A DNA stretch of 29,985 nucleotides from a virus, in the IMG/VR virus record IMGVR_UViG_3300042564_001036, positions 1-29,985 of that record. One strand, written 5' to 3'. Position 1 is the stretch's first letter, and every line of letters starts with the position of its first letter. A model generated the notes under the pieces. The model was not told the DNA's origin and ran no database searches. It saw nothing but the letters and a program-made list of their open reading frames with translations. This document shows, in pieces, positions 12,356-20,362 of this stretch. A program made the translations under genes and the position numbers.

Positions 12356-13566
12356 TGATCAACCTTTTAGAAGATTACAAGCCGCTTTTTTATGAGAAGC
12401 CCGATACAAGGTATTATCTTATCACAGGCGGCCGCGGATCGGGTAAATCTTGGACTTTGGCTTTATTTCTGTTAAACCTTACATATGATAAAGGACACGT
12501 GATACTTTTCACGCGTTACACCTTGGTATCCGCGTTTATATCGATTATCCCTGAATTTCTCGACAAAATAGAAATAATGGGAAAAGTAAACGACTTTGAA
12601 GTGACCCAATCCGAGATCATCAACAAATTAACGGGATCAAAAATACTTTTCCGTGGAATCAAAACGAGTTCAGGCGTTAACACGGCAAATCTCAAAAGTA
12701 TTGCGGGACTTTCGACTTGGGTAATTGATGAGGCCGAGGAATTAACCGATCCCGACGTATTCGATAAAGTGGACTTATCAATACGCGCGAAGGATAATTA
12801 TAACCGTGTTATTTTGGTAATGAATCCGAGTTACAAAAGTCATTGGATTTATAACGACTTTGTAAAAAAGAAAAGAAATGACACTACCTATATTCATACG
12901 ACCTATATAGATAATAAAGAAAACTTATCCGATTCATTCATACAAGCCGCGGAAAAGACAAAGAGAGAAAACCGCGCAAGATATGAACACCTATTTTTAG
13001 GCACATGGCTAGACGACGCGGACGGCATGCTATGGAATCGCGCGATAATTGGAAAGGCCCGAATAAATGAAGCGCCGAACCTTACTCGAATAATTGTAGC
13101 GATTGATCCCGCGACGACTGCAAATATGAACAGCGACGAAACGGGTTTAATTGTAGTCGGAAAAGACAATGAAGGTTTTGGATATGTCTTGGAAGATTTA
13201 AGCGGTAAATATAGCCCGAATCATTGGGCAAAGGTTGCAACGGATGCGGCGTTACGTTGGAACGCGGATTGCATTGTAGCTGAAAAGAATCAAGGCGGCG
13301 ACATGGTTGAAGCGGTGTTGAAGTCGCAAGGAACGAACTACAGAATAAAGCTAGTTACGGCAACAAAGGGAAAATACGTGAGAGCGGAACCCGTTTATTC
13401 GTTGTATGAACAAGGCTTGATTTATCACGTTGGAAGTTTCCCGCTTCTAGAATCGCAAATGGTAACCTTTGATCCCGACAAAGGAAAATCGCCCGATCGA
13501 GTGGACGCGCTTGTTTGGGGATTAACAGAATTAATGGTAAAAAACAACTTCGAATTCTCAATATGA
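12355..13566 (+). CDS. terL: Terminase large subunit (PBSX/Terminase_3 type)
   Basis: The 403-residue packaging motor. The N-terminal ATPase has Walker A GGRGSGKS (25-32) and Walker B WVIDEAEE (122-129). The C-terminal RNase H-like nuclease has VAIDPATT (Asp251), IVAEKNQGGD (Glu310) and KGKSPDRVDALVWG (Asp381/Asp384) as metal ligands. It translocates DNA into the prohead and cuts the concatemer. Length and motifs are complete. Codons here use CGC, GCG and CCG more than the portal gene just downstream, which suggests that the terminase genes and the head genes have different histories. Its stop overlaps the next start. Confidence 0.93.
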   Translation: MINLLEDYKPLFYEKPDTRYYLITGGRGSGKSWTLALFLLNLTYDKGHVILFTRYTLVSAFISIIPEFLDKIEIMGKVNDFEVTQSEIINKLTGSKILFRGIKTSSGVNTANLKSIAGLSTWVIDEAEELTDPDVFDKVDLSIRAKDNYNRVILVMNPSYKSHWIYNDFVKKKRNDTTYIHTTYIDNKENLSDSFIQAAEKTKRENRARYEHLFLGTWLDDADGMLWNRAIIGKARINEAPNLTRIIVAIDPATTANMNSDETGLIVVGKDNEGFGYVLEDLSGKYSPNHWAKVATDAALRWNADCIVAEKNQGGDMVEAVLKSQGTNYRIKLVTATKGKYVRAEPVYSLYEQGLIYHVGSFPLLESQMVTFDPDKGKSPDRVDALVWGLTELMVKNNFEFSI

Positions 13567-13727
13567 AAAAAGAAACTATTGCCTCACTTATTTTGATGTT
13601 TATCACATACGTTTTAATCGCTTTTGTAGTATTGGATTTTAACGTGATTGCATGGCATTGGAGCGCTCGTGCTGTTATGGTAATAACTTGGTTTTACGGA
13701 CTTACATTTTTAGAAAAGAATAAATAG
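13563..13727 (+). CDS. Small two-helix membrane protein, 54 aa
   Basis: I start it at the ATG that overlaps the TerL stop (ATGA), not at an ATG 48 bases upstream inside terL. Residues 6-25 (IASLILMFITYVLIAFVV) and about 34-50 (ARAVMVITWFYGLTFLEK) are two hydrophobic segments joined by a short HWS-containing loop; the C-terminus is basic. The topology would suit a pinholin, holin or superinfection-exclusion protein, but a location between terminase and portal is unusual for a holin. Function unknown. Confidence 0.55.
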   Translation: MKKETIASLILMFITYVLIAFVVLDFNVIAWHWSARAVMVITWFYGLTFLEKNK

Positions 13728-13728
13728 G

Positions 13729-13752
13729 TATATTTGTTAAAACGAATATGCT
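13729..13752 (+). promoter_or_regulatory. Late promoter -7 box and leader, copy 1
   Basis: TATATTTG (13729-13736) followed by TTAAAACGAATATGCT and the portal ATG. It is nearly the same as the sites before the protease and tail tube genes. A -33 TTG is not clear at the expected distance. Confidence 0.55.
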
Positions 13753-15135
13753 ATGCTCTTAAAGGCTTTACAGAATTACATTAATCCTGCCGTTATTTCA
13801 ACGCCTCAGAGACCCGATGTAAATCTACTCAATCAAATCCTATATGGTCAATTTACGGCCTCAACGCTTGTTGTTTGGTATGACTCAAATCAGCAAACAT
13901 TTATTGACCAAGGTTACAAGGGAAACGCCTTAGTTTATTCGATTATTCGAAAAATAGCCGAAAAGGGCAAGCAGTGTCCGACTTACGTTTACAAGGAAAC
14001 TGAAGCGGCAAAGAAATACAGAGGCGGAAAGTATAGCTCAAAGGAGCTTAACAGAATTCAGAGCATAGCGTTTAGGAAAAAGGAATTAGACGACGTTAAT
14101 TACTCAGACCCCGTAAGCCAATTGATTAAGAATCCAAACCCAATGCAAACTTGGGCGGAGTTTCTTGATTCGATGCTAACGTGGTACAATACTAGCGGTG
14201 AAATCTTTGTTTACGGATTTTCTCCTGCCGATGGGCCAAATAAGGGCAAGATTAAGGAAATGTATGTAATGCCGTCCAACTACGTTGAAATTGTAGCGGG
14301 AAGTTTGTTTGAGCCTGTGAGAGGTTACAAATTGATTATTGGAGACCAAAATATTGAGATTCCAGCCGATCAGGTATTGCACATTAAAACGACCAATCTT
14401 ACTTGGGATTTGAATGGAGCGCAGCTTCGAGGTATGCCTCCGCTTTTGGCTGGTTTAAAGACCTTGCAAGCAAACAACGAAGCTACTGAGGCAAAGCAAA
14501 AGACTTTCCAAAACGGAGGAGCCAAAGGTATTATTTCTCCAAACATCAATAACCCTGAGTTTTGGCCATCTCCTGACCAAAGGGCAAAAATGGACGAAAG
14601 GATTGACGAAAGAATTAATGGAAGTAAAAACCTTAATAAAATCGTTGCATCCTCAATTCCTTTGCGTTACGATGCGATTGGATTGAGTCCTGTGGCAATG
14701 GATATCATTAATTCTCAAAATATGGACTTGCAAACTCTTTGCGGTCTTTGGGGAGTTAATCCTGTGTTGTTTACTTCAAATGCTACGTATGCCAATTTGG
14801 AAGGCGCTCAAAAGGCTTTGGTTACTGATGTGATTATGCCTCAATTGCAAATGATTGAGGAGAAGTTCACGCAATGGATTGGAAAGTCTTACGGGATGGA
14901 TTACGTTCTTGATTTTGATATTTCATCGTTCTCTGAACTTCAACCAGACGTTCAAGTTATTTTGGAGACGTACGGAAAATCTCCGTACTTCACTGGAAAC
15001 GAAGTTAGAAGCTTGTTGAACTGGCACGCTAGCGAAGACCCTGCAATGGACGTGCATTGGATACCTAGCAACGTAATTCCAAGCGACGAGGCTTTGGGGA
15101 ATGCTGCAACTGACTTTGTGGACTTTCCAGCCTAA
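13753..15135 (+). CDS. Portal protein (HK97 family)
   Basis: A 460-residue protein of the HK97 portal type. An N-terminal helical lead is followed by the wing/stem region (NPNPMQTWAEFLDSMLTWYN, GEIFVYGF) and, near residue 350, the diagnostic SNATYANLEGAQKALVTDVI ... MPQLQMIEEKFTQWI helix that precedes the crown. Twelve copies should form the ring at one capsid vertex through which DNA is packaged and to which the connector binds. Length is within the normal 380-480 range. It is preceded by a late promoter-like TATATTTG and separated by three bases from the MuF-like gene. Confidence 0.9.
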   Translation: MLLKALQNYINPAVISTPQRPDVNLLNQILYGQFTASTLVVWYDSNQQTFIDQGYKGNALVYSIIRKIAEKGKQCPTYVYKETEAAKKYRGGKYSSKELNRIQSIAFRKKELDDVNYSDPVSQLIKNPNPMQTWAEFLDSMLTWYNTSGEIFVYGFSPADGPNKGKIKEMYVMPSNYVEIVAGSLFEPVRGYKLIIGDQNIEIPADQVLHIKTTNLTWDLNGAQLRGMPPLLAGLKTLQANNEATEAKQKTFQNGGAKGIISPNINNPEFWPSPDQRAKMDERIDERINGSKNLNKIVASSIPLRYDAIGLSPVAMDIINSQNMDLQTLCGLWGVNPVLFTSNATYANLEGAQKALVTDVIMPQLQMIEEKFTQWIGKSYGMDYVLDFDISSFSELQPDVQVILETYGKSPYFTGNEVRSLLNWHASEDPAMDVHWIPSNVIPSDEALGNAATDFVDFPA

Positions 15136-15138
15136 TAA

Positions 15139-15906
15139 ATGAAGAAACTAAATTACTCCAAGGTAAGAAGGTCAGCGCAAGCTGATTTAAAGAGATACGA
15201 GCGCCTTGGGGTAAAAATATTCACTGAGGCATTAAAGGAGCAGGCAAAGCCAATTGTTCCGTTGTTGCCAATGCAGGAGGCTTACATTAAGTTCTATCAG
15301 ACAGTATTTGTTGATTCTGCAACTAAGGAGTATAATAGGATTCGTCAGGACAATAGAGAGAAGAAGTTTCTGCCAGATAATTTTTTTGTTGCTACTTGGC
15401 TTGAGTTTATTAAGAATTGGGTAATTCAGAATTTAGGTCAGTTAATATTTGATGTAACTGATACTAGTCAGAAGAAGGTAAACGAAATCGTTGCTCAAGG
15501 TCTTAAGGATGGATTAAATCCTAGACAGATTGAGGATTTGTTGATTCAACAGATTCCTGACATTAAAAGAGCTAGAGCAATAGCTAGGACTGAATCAACA
15601 AGGGCCTACAATGAAGGTAAGATGAAATCTGCTATTGATTGGGCAAATCAGACTGGAACTCAGTTATGGAAGATATGGATTCATGGTGGGGCTAAGGAGC
15701 CTAGGATTCAGCATATTTTAGCGCAGAATAAACCAATAAGATTTGATCAGCCGTTTGTCTTTAATAGTAACGGTGTTCAAGTATTAATGGATAAGCCTGG
15801 AGATTTAAATGGGGGGCCATCTCAGACGATAAACTGCTCATGCGTAGTAGTTTATGTATCAGAGTCATATGCGCGTCGAAACTTCCAAAATACCTTTATC
15901 ATTTAA
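15139..15906 (+). CDS. Minor head protein, SPP1 gp7/MuF family
   Basis: A 255-residue protein. The helical part ends with RARAIARTESTRAYNEGKM (144-162), the family's best-known motif, followed by W...KEPRIQHILAQNKPIRFDQPF (conserved His192) and PGDLNGGPSQTINCSCVV, matching the usual G-DP...NC-x-C end of MuF domains. These proteins enter the prohead with the portal and affect DNA ejection or packaging. No toxin domain is fused to it. It lies directly after the portal as usual. Confidence 0.88.
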   Translation: MKKLNYSKVRRSAQADLKRYERLGVKIFTEALKEQAKPIVPLLPMQEAYIKFYQTVFVDSATKEYNRIRQDNREKKFLPDNFFVATWLEFIKNWVIQNLGQLIFDVTDTSQKKVNEIVAQGLKDGLNPRQIEDLLIQQIPDIKRARAIARTESTRAYNEGKMKSAIDWANQTGTQLWKIWIHGGAKEPRIQHILAQNKPIRFDQPFVFNSNGVQVLMDKPGDLNGGPSQTINCSCVVVYVSESYARRNFQNTFII

Positions 15907-15915
15907 AGGTCTTTG

Positions 15916-15960
15916 TTTGTTAATTTTTTTTCTTTGTATATTTGGGTAAACGAATAAGCA
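15916..15960 (+). promoter_or_regulatory. Late promoter and leader, copy 2
   Basis: TTTG (15916-15919), a 17-base spacer, then TATATTTG (15937-15944), followed by GGTAAACGAATAAGCA and the protease ATG. The boxes and spacing agree with the Bacteroidota TTG-N17-TAnnTTTG promoter. Confidence 0.7.
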
Positions 15961-16971
15961 ATGGCTCAAACATATTCAGATTATCCAGAGGCGGTTAGAA
16001 ATAACGCCAAACGAGTTTTGAAATATGTTGAAGAGAATGGCTGGGGGTCTTGCGGAACGCCAGTAGGTAAACAAAGAGCTAACCAGCTTGCAAACGGCGA
16101 GCCAGTTTCGGTGGATACGATTAAAAGGATGTTTTCGTATTTAAGCCGTCACGAGGTTGATTTGGAAAGTTCTACATCTTATGAAGAAGGTTGTGGTCGT
16201 TTAATGTACGATGCTTGGGGAGGAAAGGCTGCTTTGACTTGGAGCAGAAATAAATTAAAGGAATTAGAAAAGACTAGCGATATGGGTTTTGTAAAAAAAG
16301 GATTAAACCAAGGCTTTACAGATAGCGACATGAAACAAGGGATTGTTTCGGGTTACTTTGCCGTTTTTGGCAATAAAGACCTTGACGGCGATGTTATCGA
16401 GCCAGGAGCGTTTACCAAGACAGTAATGGAGCGTGGCCCACAAGGAAAGCAATTAATCAAGTATTTACTAGATCACGACAAAAATAAGGTTGTCGCAAAA
16501 ATTACTAATCTTTACGAAGACAATAAAGGCTTGCGTTACGAGGCAAAGATTGGGTCTCATGCCGCTGGTCAAGACTTTCAGAAGATGATTGAAAGCGAAC
16601 TAATTAACCAGCATTCGTTTGGCTTTAGAACTATTAAAGAGCAGTTCGATCAGCAGGCGAAAGCTAATATGATTAAGGAAGTAATGATGTACGAAGGTAG
16701 TGCGGTTCAGTTCTTGGGGGCTAATCCTGAGACCACCTTTATTGACCTTAAAAGCGAATCGGACGCGTTCGAATACCTTAGCAGACTTGAGAAGTTTGTA
16801 AAGACATCTGACGCAACAGATGAAACCCTTGAAAAACTAGAAAATCAACTTAAATCACTTTTGGAGTTTCTAAAGCCAGCAGAGCCTACTTTGGAAATTA
16901 AAGAAGCCGAAGCGGTCGAAATAATAACAATTAACGAACTTAAAAAACAATTTGAATCATGGAAAATCTAA
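15961..16971 (+). CDS. HK97-type prohead protease with fused N-terminal domain
   Basis: A 336-residue fusion. Residues 1-105 form a compact domain with NGWGSCGTPVGKQRANQLAN (26-45), TIKRMFSYLSRH and GCGRLMYDAWGGKAAL (77-92), found fused to or beside proteases in Bacteroidota phages; its role is unclear. Residues about 125-230 are the serine protease: GIVSGYFAVFGNKDLDGDVI, catalytic His172 in YLLDHDKN and Ser219 in QHSFGF. A charged helical tail (about 275-336) may be a scaffold-like segment. It cleaves the capsid delta domain during maturation. The late promoter lies just upstream and the gene overlaps the capsid gene by 13 bases. Confidence 0.88.
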   Translation: MAQTYSDYPEAVRNNAKRVLKYVEENGWGSCGTPVGKQRANQLANGEPVSVDTIKRMFSYLSRHEVDLESSTSYEEGCGRLMYDAWGGKAALTWSRNKLKELEKTSDMGFVKKGLNQGFTDSDMKQGIVSGYFAVFGNKDLDGDVIEPGAFTKTVMERGPQGKQLIKYLLDHDKNKVVAKITNLYEDNKGLRYEAKIGSHAAGQDFQKMIESELINQHSFGFRTIKEQFDQQAKANMIKEVMMYEGSAVQFLGANPETTFIDLKSESDAFEYLSRLEKFVKTSDATDETLEKLENQLKSLLEFLKPAEPTLEIKEAEAVEIITINELKKQFESWKI

Positions 16972-18230
16972 CAATCGACGCCGTAAAGGCAGTCATTGCA
17001 GAGGCTGGTGAGGCTCTAAAGGCTAAAGCAAGCAATGCAGAAGTAAAAGCCAATGAGGCTTTCGAAAAGGCTGAGAGCCTACTTAAGTCTCTTAGCGGTG
17101 TAGTAACTAAGGAAGAAGCTGCTGAAATGCAAAAGCAACTTGACAAACTTGACATTGCTTTGCAAAAGAGCGCTGTTGAGAAAGAAGTAAGCGCTGAAGA
17201 TTTCAAAGGTGCTTTCATGAAGGCTTACGCTCCAATTAAAGCTGAAATCGAAAGATTGAAGTCTGAGCCTAACGCTCGTCTTAAGGCTCCTTTGGTATTT
17301 GAAATTAGCGAGAAGGCAGTAGGAACAATCACTTTGGCTTCTACAATTGCTAACGAAGCTTCTTCTGGACAAGTAACTATTTCTGAGTTTACTGGTGTTG
17401 TTTCTCCTATCCGTCAGCGTTTGTTGACTTACCTTGCAAATGCAAGCGTTGGAGCAATTGCAACTCAGTATGCAGTATGGGTTGAAGAATACGATCAGGA
17501 GGGAACTCCAGTAATGATTGGCGAAGGTGTTGAGAAGACTCAACTTGACGTTCAATACAAGGAGCAGAGAGCTAAGGTTGAGAAGATTGGTGTACACATG
17601 AAGGTTTCTATGGAAATGTTGGAAGATGCTGCTTACTTGGCTTCTTACATCCAATCCAATGGCGTTAAGCGTGTAGAGACTGTAATCGAAAACCAATTGT
17701 TTACTGGTAACGGTACATCTCCTCAACTTACTGGTTTGCTTTCTAAGTCAACTACTTTCACTGGCGGTACTATGGCTGGTAAAGTTGAGGCTGCTACTAA
17801 CTGGGATGTTATCCACGGAATTATCGCTCAAGTTAGAGCTGCAAACGGTTCTGTAAATGGTGTCTTTGTTGAGACTGGAGCTTACCATGTAATGCTTTCT
17901 GAGAAGGATGGAGATAAGAATTATATCTTGCCAGCTGGCGTTACTTTCAACGCTCAAGGTGGTATTAGCGCTTGGGGAGTAAACATTATCCCAACCAACG
18001 CGTTGACTGGAACTGCTGCTGATTTCGTAGGTGGTGACCTTTCTGTAATCAACGTACGTTTGAGAAGCGGTTTGCAGGTTGCAATTGGAGAGTCTGGCGA
18101 TGACTTCATCGACAACTTGAAGACTGTAAGAATCGAGCAGCGTTTGGTGCAGTTTATCTCTGCTAACGATACTCCAGTATTGGTTAAAGGAACATTTACT
18201 GCTGCTAAGGCTCTTCTTGAGACTACTTAA
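16959..18230 (+). CDS. Major capsid protein (HK97 fold)
   Basis: A 423-residue protein. Residues 1-100 are an Ala/Glu/Lys coiled coil that serves as the scaffolding delta domain. The mature shell part follows (APLVFEISEKAVGTITLAST), with E-loop/P-domain features and the conserved TGNGTSPQLTGLL near residue 245 (cf. FxNGxGxxxPxGLL of HK97-family capsids). The upstream protease should remove the N-terminal part. Preferred codons are those of highly expressed genes in AT-rich hosts (GCT, GGT, CTT). A strong terminator follows. Confidence 0.92.
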   Translation: MENLTIDAVKAVIAEAGEALKAKASNAEVKANEAFEKAESLLKSLSGVVTKEEAAEMQKQLDKLDIALQKSAVEKEVSAEDFKGAFMKAYAPIKAEIERLKSEPNARLKAPLVFEISEKAVGTITLASTIANEASSGQVTISEFTGVVSPIRQRLLTYLANASVGAIATQYAVWVEEYDQEGTPVMIGEGVEKTQLDVQYKEQRAKVEKIGVHMKVSMEMLEDAAYLASYIQSNGVKRVETVIENQLFTGNGTSPQLTGLLSKSTTFTGGTMAGKVEAATNWDVIHGIIAQVRAANGSVNGVFVETGAYHVMLSEKDGDKNYILPAGVTFNAQGGISAWGVNIIPTNALTGTAADFVGGDLSVINVRLRSGLQVAIGESGDDFIDNLKTVRIEQRLVQFISANDTPVLVKGTFTAAKALLETT

Positions 18231-18260
18231 TATTCTGTTTGTGTTTTGTGTTTAGTGTAA

Positions 18261-18291
18261 AAAGGGCGGGGATTTTTCCCGCCTTTTTTTT
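18261..18291 (+). terminator. Strong intrinsic terminator after the capsid gene
   Basis: GGCGGG (18265-18270) pairs with CCCGCC (18278-18283) around a GATTTTT loop; an A-run precedes and eight Ts follow. It probably lowers transcription of the glycan-transfer cassette relative to the capsid gene. Confidence 0.9.
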
Positions 18292-18336
18292 GTTTAAAGC
18301 GTTCAAAATCATTTACTTTAAAATAAATTATAAAAT

Positions 18337-18513
18337 ATGGCAACATTTACAATGTGTAAGCCTCAAAGGTGCAAGCTAAAATTAACTTGTGAGCGATACA
18401 CGGCAAAGGCTATTGAAAATCAAATTTACTTTGAGAATGAACCTAGCAATCCAGACGGAACTGCTTGCCCAATGTATTTTAAAAAGAATTGTAAGCCTTG
18501 TGGCGAAATTTAA
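18337..18513 (+). CDS. Small cysteine-rich protein, paralogue of the 1150-1350 gene
   Basis: A 58-residue protein beginning MATFTMCKPQRCKLKLTCER. Cysteines are at 7, 12, 18, 44, 52 and 55. The frame C-x4-C-x5-C-x-RYT-x-K...Q-x-YF...C-x-MY is the same as in the leftward gene near position 1150, so the two are paralogues from one Cys-rich family, with two further cysteines here (CKPCGEI). A metal-binding or disulphide-stabilised mini-fold is likely, the function unknown. It starts the cassette after the capsid terminator and precedes a methyltransferase. Confidence 0.6.
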   Translation: MATFTMCKPQRCKLKLTCERYTAKAIENQIYFENEPSNPDGTACPMYFKKNCKPCGEI

Positions 18514-18523
18514 ATAACTAAAT

Positions 18524-19057
18524 ATGAATATTAGCGAAGAAGATTTCTTAAAAGCTGAAATCGAAAATTTTAATTTAACCTTTGACAATCCAAACTTTGT
18601 AGCATTGGCTCAACAAGTTGCCGACTATTGCAAAAAGTTTGAGGTAAGTACTGTTTTGGATTTTGGTTGTGGTACTGGTGTTTATTCTGAAGTCATGAGA
18701 CAAAATGGTTTTAGTATTACCGCTCAAGACATTTTTAAGTCTCATCGAGATTATTGCAAAGCGAATTACCCAAAGTTAAGCGTTTTGCAAAAGCCAAAGC
18801 AAGCAGACCTTATGTTATGGATTGAAGTTGCCGAGCATATGACTGACGAGCAAATTGTAAAGGCATTAAACACAGTATTGCCAAATTATATTTTGTTCTC
18901 ATCAACTCCTGAAACGACACATTTTGACGCTGACTGGGGACATATAAACATTAAGCAGGAGAAAGAGTGGGTTGCAATGTTTAAAGAATTGGGATACAAA
19001 TTGATTGAAAAGCCAAAAACACCTACACAATGGGCGCTCACGTTCCAAAAAATCTAA
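18524..19057 (+). CDS. Class I SAM-dependent methyltransferase
   Basis: A 177-residue enzyme with SAM-binding motif I VLDFGCGTGVYSEVM (44-58), the acidic motif II region (ITAQDIF) and motif IV-like LMLWIEVAEHM, where EVAEHM is typical of methyltransferase type 11/UbiE-like small-molecule or sugar methyltransferases. There is no DPPY/NPPY motif, so DNA N6/N4 methylation is unlikely. It overlaps the following glycosyltransferase-like gene by 28 bases, suggesting that it modifies a sugar or a product of that enzyme. It lies in a cassette between the capsid and connector genes. Confidence 0.7.
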   Translation: MNISEEDFLKAEIENFNLTFDNPNFVALAQQVADYCKKFEVSTVLDFGCGTGVYSEVMRQNGFSITAQDIFKSHRDYCKANYPKLSVLQKPKQADLMLWIEVAEHMTDEQIVKALNTVLPNYILFSSTPETTHFDADWGHINIKQEKEWVAMFKELGYKLIEKPKTPTQWALTFQKI

Positions 19058-19671
19058 TTTACTTTATTTACTACGGCGGAAAAATTACGCATTACCACAG
19101 GCTTAATTTAGGTTATTTAAACAAGTACTGGCATTTGTTTGATGGTCAAAAGATTGTCAAGGTTGCTTTGGATTTGGGTTATAATGCTAAACCAATACTT
19201 GAGCTTTTACCAAAGGATTGCAAAGTTGAATTTGTCGAAAACAATAGGACATTTGGAGAGGCGGTACACTTTGTTGATTCTATTAATCGAGTGAGTGGAG
19301 GTATTACGTTTTATAGCCATTGTAAAGGCGTGTCACGGCCTGTATTGGGTGGATTAGACAAATGGATTGCTCATTTATACGAAGGCAATTTAAAGGCTAT
19401 TCCTGATCTCTCAGAGAAGCTATTCTCCAGCGTTTGCGGTAAGCTTTTGCCTTGCCCTCCATACGTTCCACAAGACTTTCACTATTCAGGATCGTTTTAT
19501 TGGTTTAACACAGACAAAGTAAAAGCTAGGTTAAAAGTAATGCCTATGGATAGACATTTAAGCGAAAGGTTTCCAGGTGTTATTGCAAAGCAAAGCGAGT
19601 GCTTGTTTCAGTATCCAAGCTTTAATAAGAATTTAAATTATTACGAAGATAAAACGTGGGCCAACCTTTAA
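19030..19671 (+). CDS. Putative glycosyltransferase-like protein, 213 aa
   Basis: Blocks such as NLIYFIYYGGKITHYHRLNL, ITFYSHCKGVSRP (94-106) and PQDFHYSGSFYWFNTDKV (147-164) follow the order found in a group of bacterial and phage glycosyltransferase-like proteins in which an early Y-x-H-x-KG and a later HYSG-x-F-x-WF are conserved; they are distantly like rhamnan-synthesis-type enzymes. No classic DxD is visible before the Y-x-H-x-KG. The overlapping methyltransferase and second transferase suggest one pathway decorating a virion or host surface glycan. Function is inferred from these motifs and context only. Confidence 0.5.
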   Translation: MGAHVPKNLIYFIYYGGKITHYHRLNLGYLNKYWHLFDGQKIVKVALDLGYNAKPILELLPKDCKVEFVENNRTFGEAVHFVDSINRVSGGITFYSHCKGVSRPVLGGLDKWIAHLYEGNLKAIPDLSEKLFSSVCGKLLPCPPYVPQDFHYSGSFYWFNTDKVKARLKVMPMDRHLSERFPGVIAKQSECLFQYPSFNKNLNYYEDKTWANL

Positions 19672-20210
19672 AGATATTTTATTCAAACCCGTTTGACTTA
19701 GATAAAAATATAGGTAAAGCCTATAACGATTATTTGAGTAGCTTGAATGCAAACGACGAAGATTGGATTGTAATGCAAGATGGTGATATTATTTATCTTA
19801 CGCCTGATTGGGGCAAAAGAATAAATGATGCCTTGGTTTTAGATGGAGATAAATTTGGGTTAATTGGTTGCTATACAAATAGGCTTAGATCAAAGCATCA
19901 ATTGCATAACAAAGAGTTTAGCTATGACTTAAATGTAAAAAACCATTACGAAATAGCTAAAACCTATGAGGGGGGTGGGGTACAAGAAATCAAAGAATAC
20001 ATAGCTGGGTTTTTTATGTGCTTTCAATACAAGACGTGGAAAAAAATTAAGTTTACAGAAAACAGCTTAGCCTTTGATTCTTTATTTTCTATGAGAGTTA
20101 AAGAGATGGGTTTAAAGATAGGCTTAATAAAATCCCTTTATGTTTTTCATTCGTATCGTCTTTGGGCAGATGTAGAGCCTTGGAATCAGAAAAAACATTT
20201 AATGAAATAA
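19656..20210 (+). CDS. GT2/GT-A-type glycosyltransferase
   Basis: A 184-residue protein with the GT-A metal motif DWIVMQDGDIIYLTPDWG (DGD at 42-44) and a later acceptor/catalytic region AGFFMCFQYKTWKKI ... FDSLFSMRVKEMGLKIGLIK ... VFHSYRLW, the arrangement of small family 2-like transferases. The N-terminal nucleotide-binding strand is short, so it could need a partner. The start is the GTG at 19656, overlapping the previous gene by 16 bases. It is likely to transfer a sugar to a virion protein or to a host surface glycan. Confidence 0.65.
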   Translation: MGQPLKIFYSNPFDLDKNIGKAYNDYLSSLNANDEDWIVMQDGDIIYLTPDWGKRINDALVLDGDKFGLIGCYTNRLRSKHQLHNKEFSYDLNVKNHYEIAKTYEGGGVQEIKEYIAGFFMCFQYKTWKKIKFTENSLAFDSLFSMRVKEMGLKIGLIKSLYVFHSYRLWADVEPWNQKKHLMK

Positions 20211-20221
20211 ACACTATCTTT

Positions 20222-20362
20222 ATGATTAAATTATTGGTTGACTTGGCGCCATTTATGAAAGGAGAAGTACTAAGCGTAGGCAAGACTTACGACACATATC
20301 TAGTGGATAAAGGGTTGGCAGTTTGGGTCAAAGTGGACAAAGAAAAATTTAAAACGAAATGA
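20222..20362 (+). CDS. Small protein before the connector genes, 46 aa
   Basis: The frame MIKLLVDLAPFMKGEVLSVG ... KGLAVWVKVDKEK reads as a small beta-barrel-like (SH3-sized) protein, similar to short proteins often found beside head-tail connector genes. I start it at the ATG at 20222 because the longer frame would run into the glycosyltransferase gene. TATCTTTA just before the ATG is one base off the -7 box TAnnTTTG. Its stop overlaps the next start. Confidence 0.5.
   Translation: MIKLLVDLAPFMKGEVLSVGKTYDTYLVDKGLAVWVKVDKEKFKTK

Noticed and set aside
11974-12362. Leftward frames opposite terS
   Set aside because: Shadows of the terminase small subunit, which has clear family motifs in the other strand.
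13563-13727. Holin
   Set aside because: Two hydrophobic segments fit, but no endolysin is nearby and the position between terminase and portal is atypical; left as small membrane protein.
17079-17726. Long 215-aa leftward frame opposite the capsid gene
   Set aside because: Ser/Leu-rich composition typical of antisense reading of a codon-biased gene; the plus-strand product is a clear major capsid protein.
18524-19057. DNA methyltransferase
   Set aside because: It has only a generic SAM-binding fold and EVAEHM; no DPPY/NPPY or cytosine-type catalytic motif.
20162-20221. Upstream start giving a 66-aa protein before the connector genes
   Set aside because: The extra 20 residues overlap the glycosyltransferase in another frame and do not look like a protein start; the ATG at 20222 is better.
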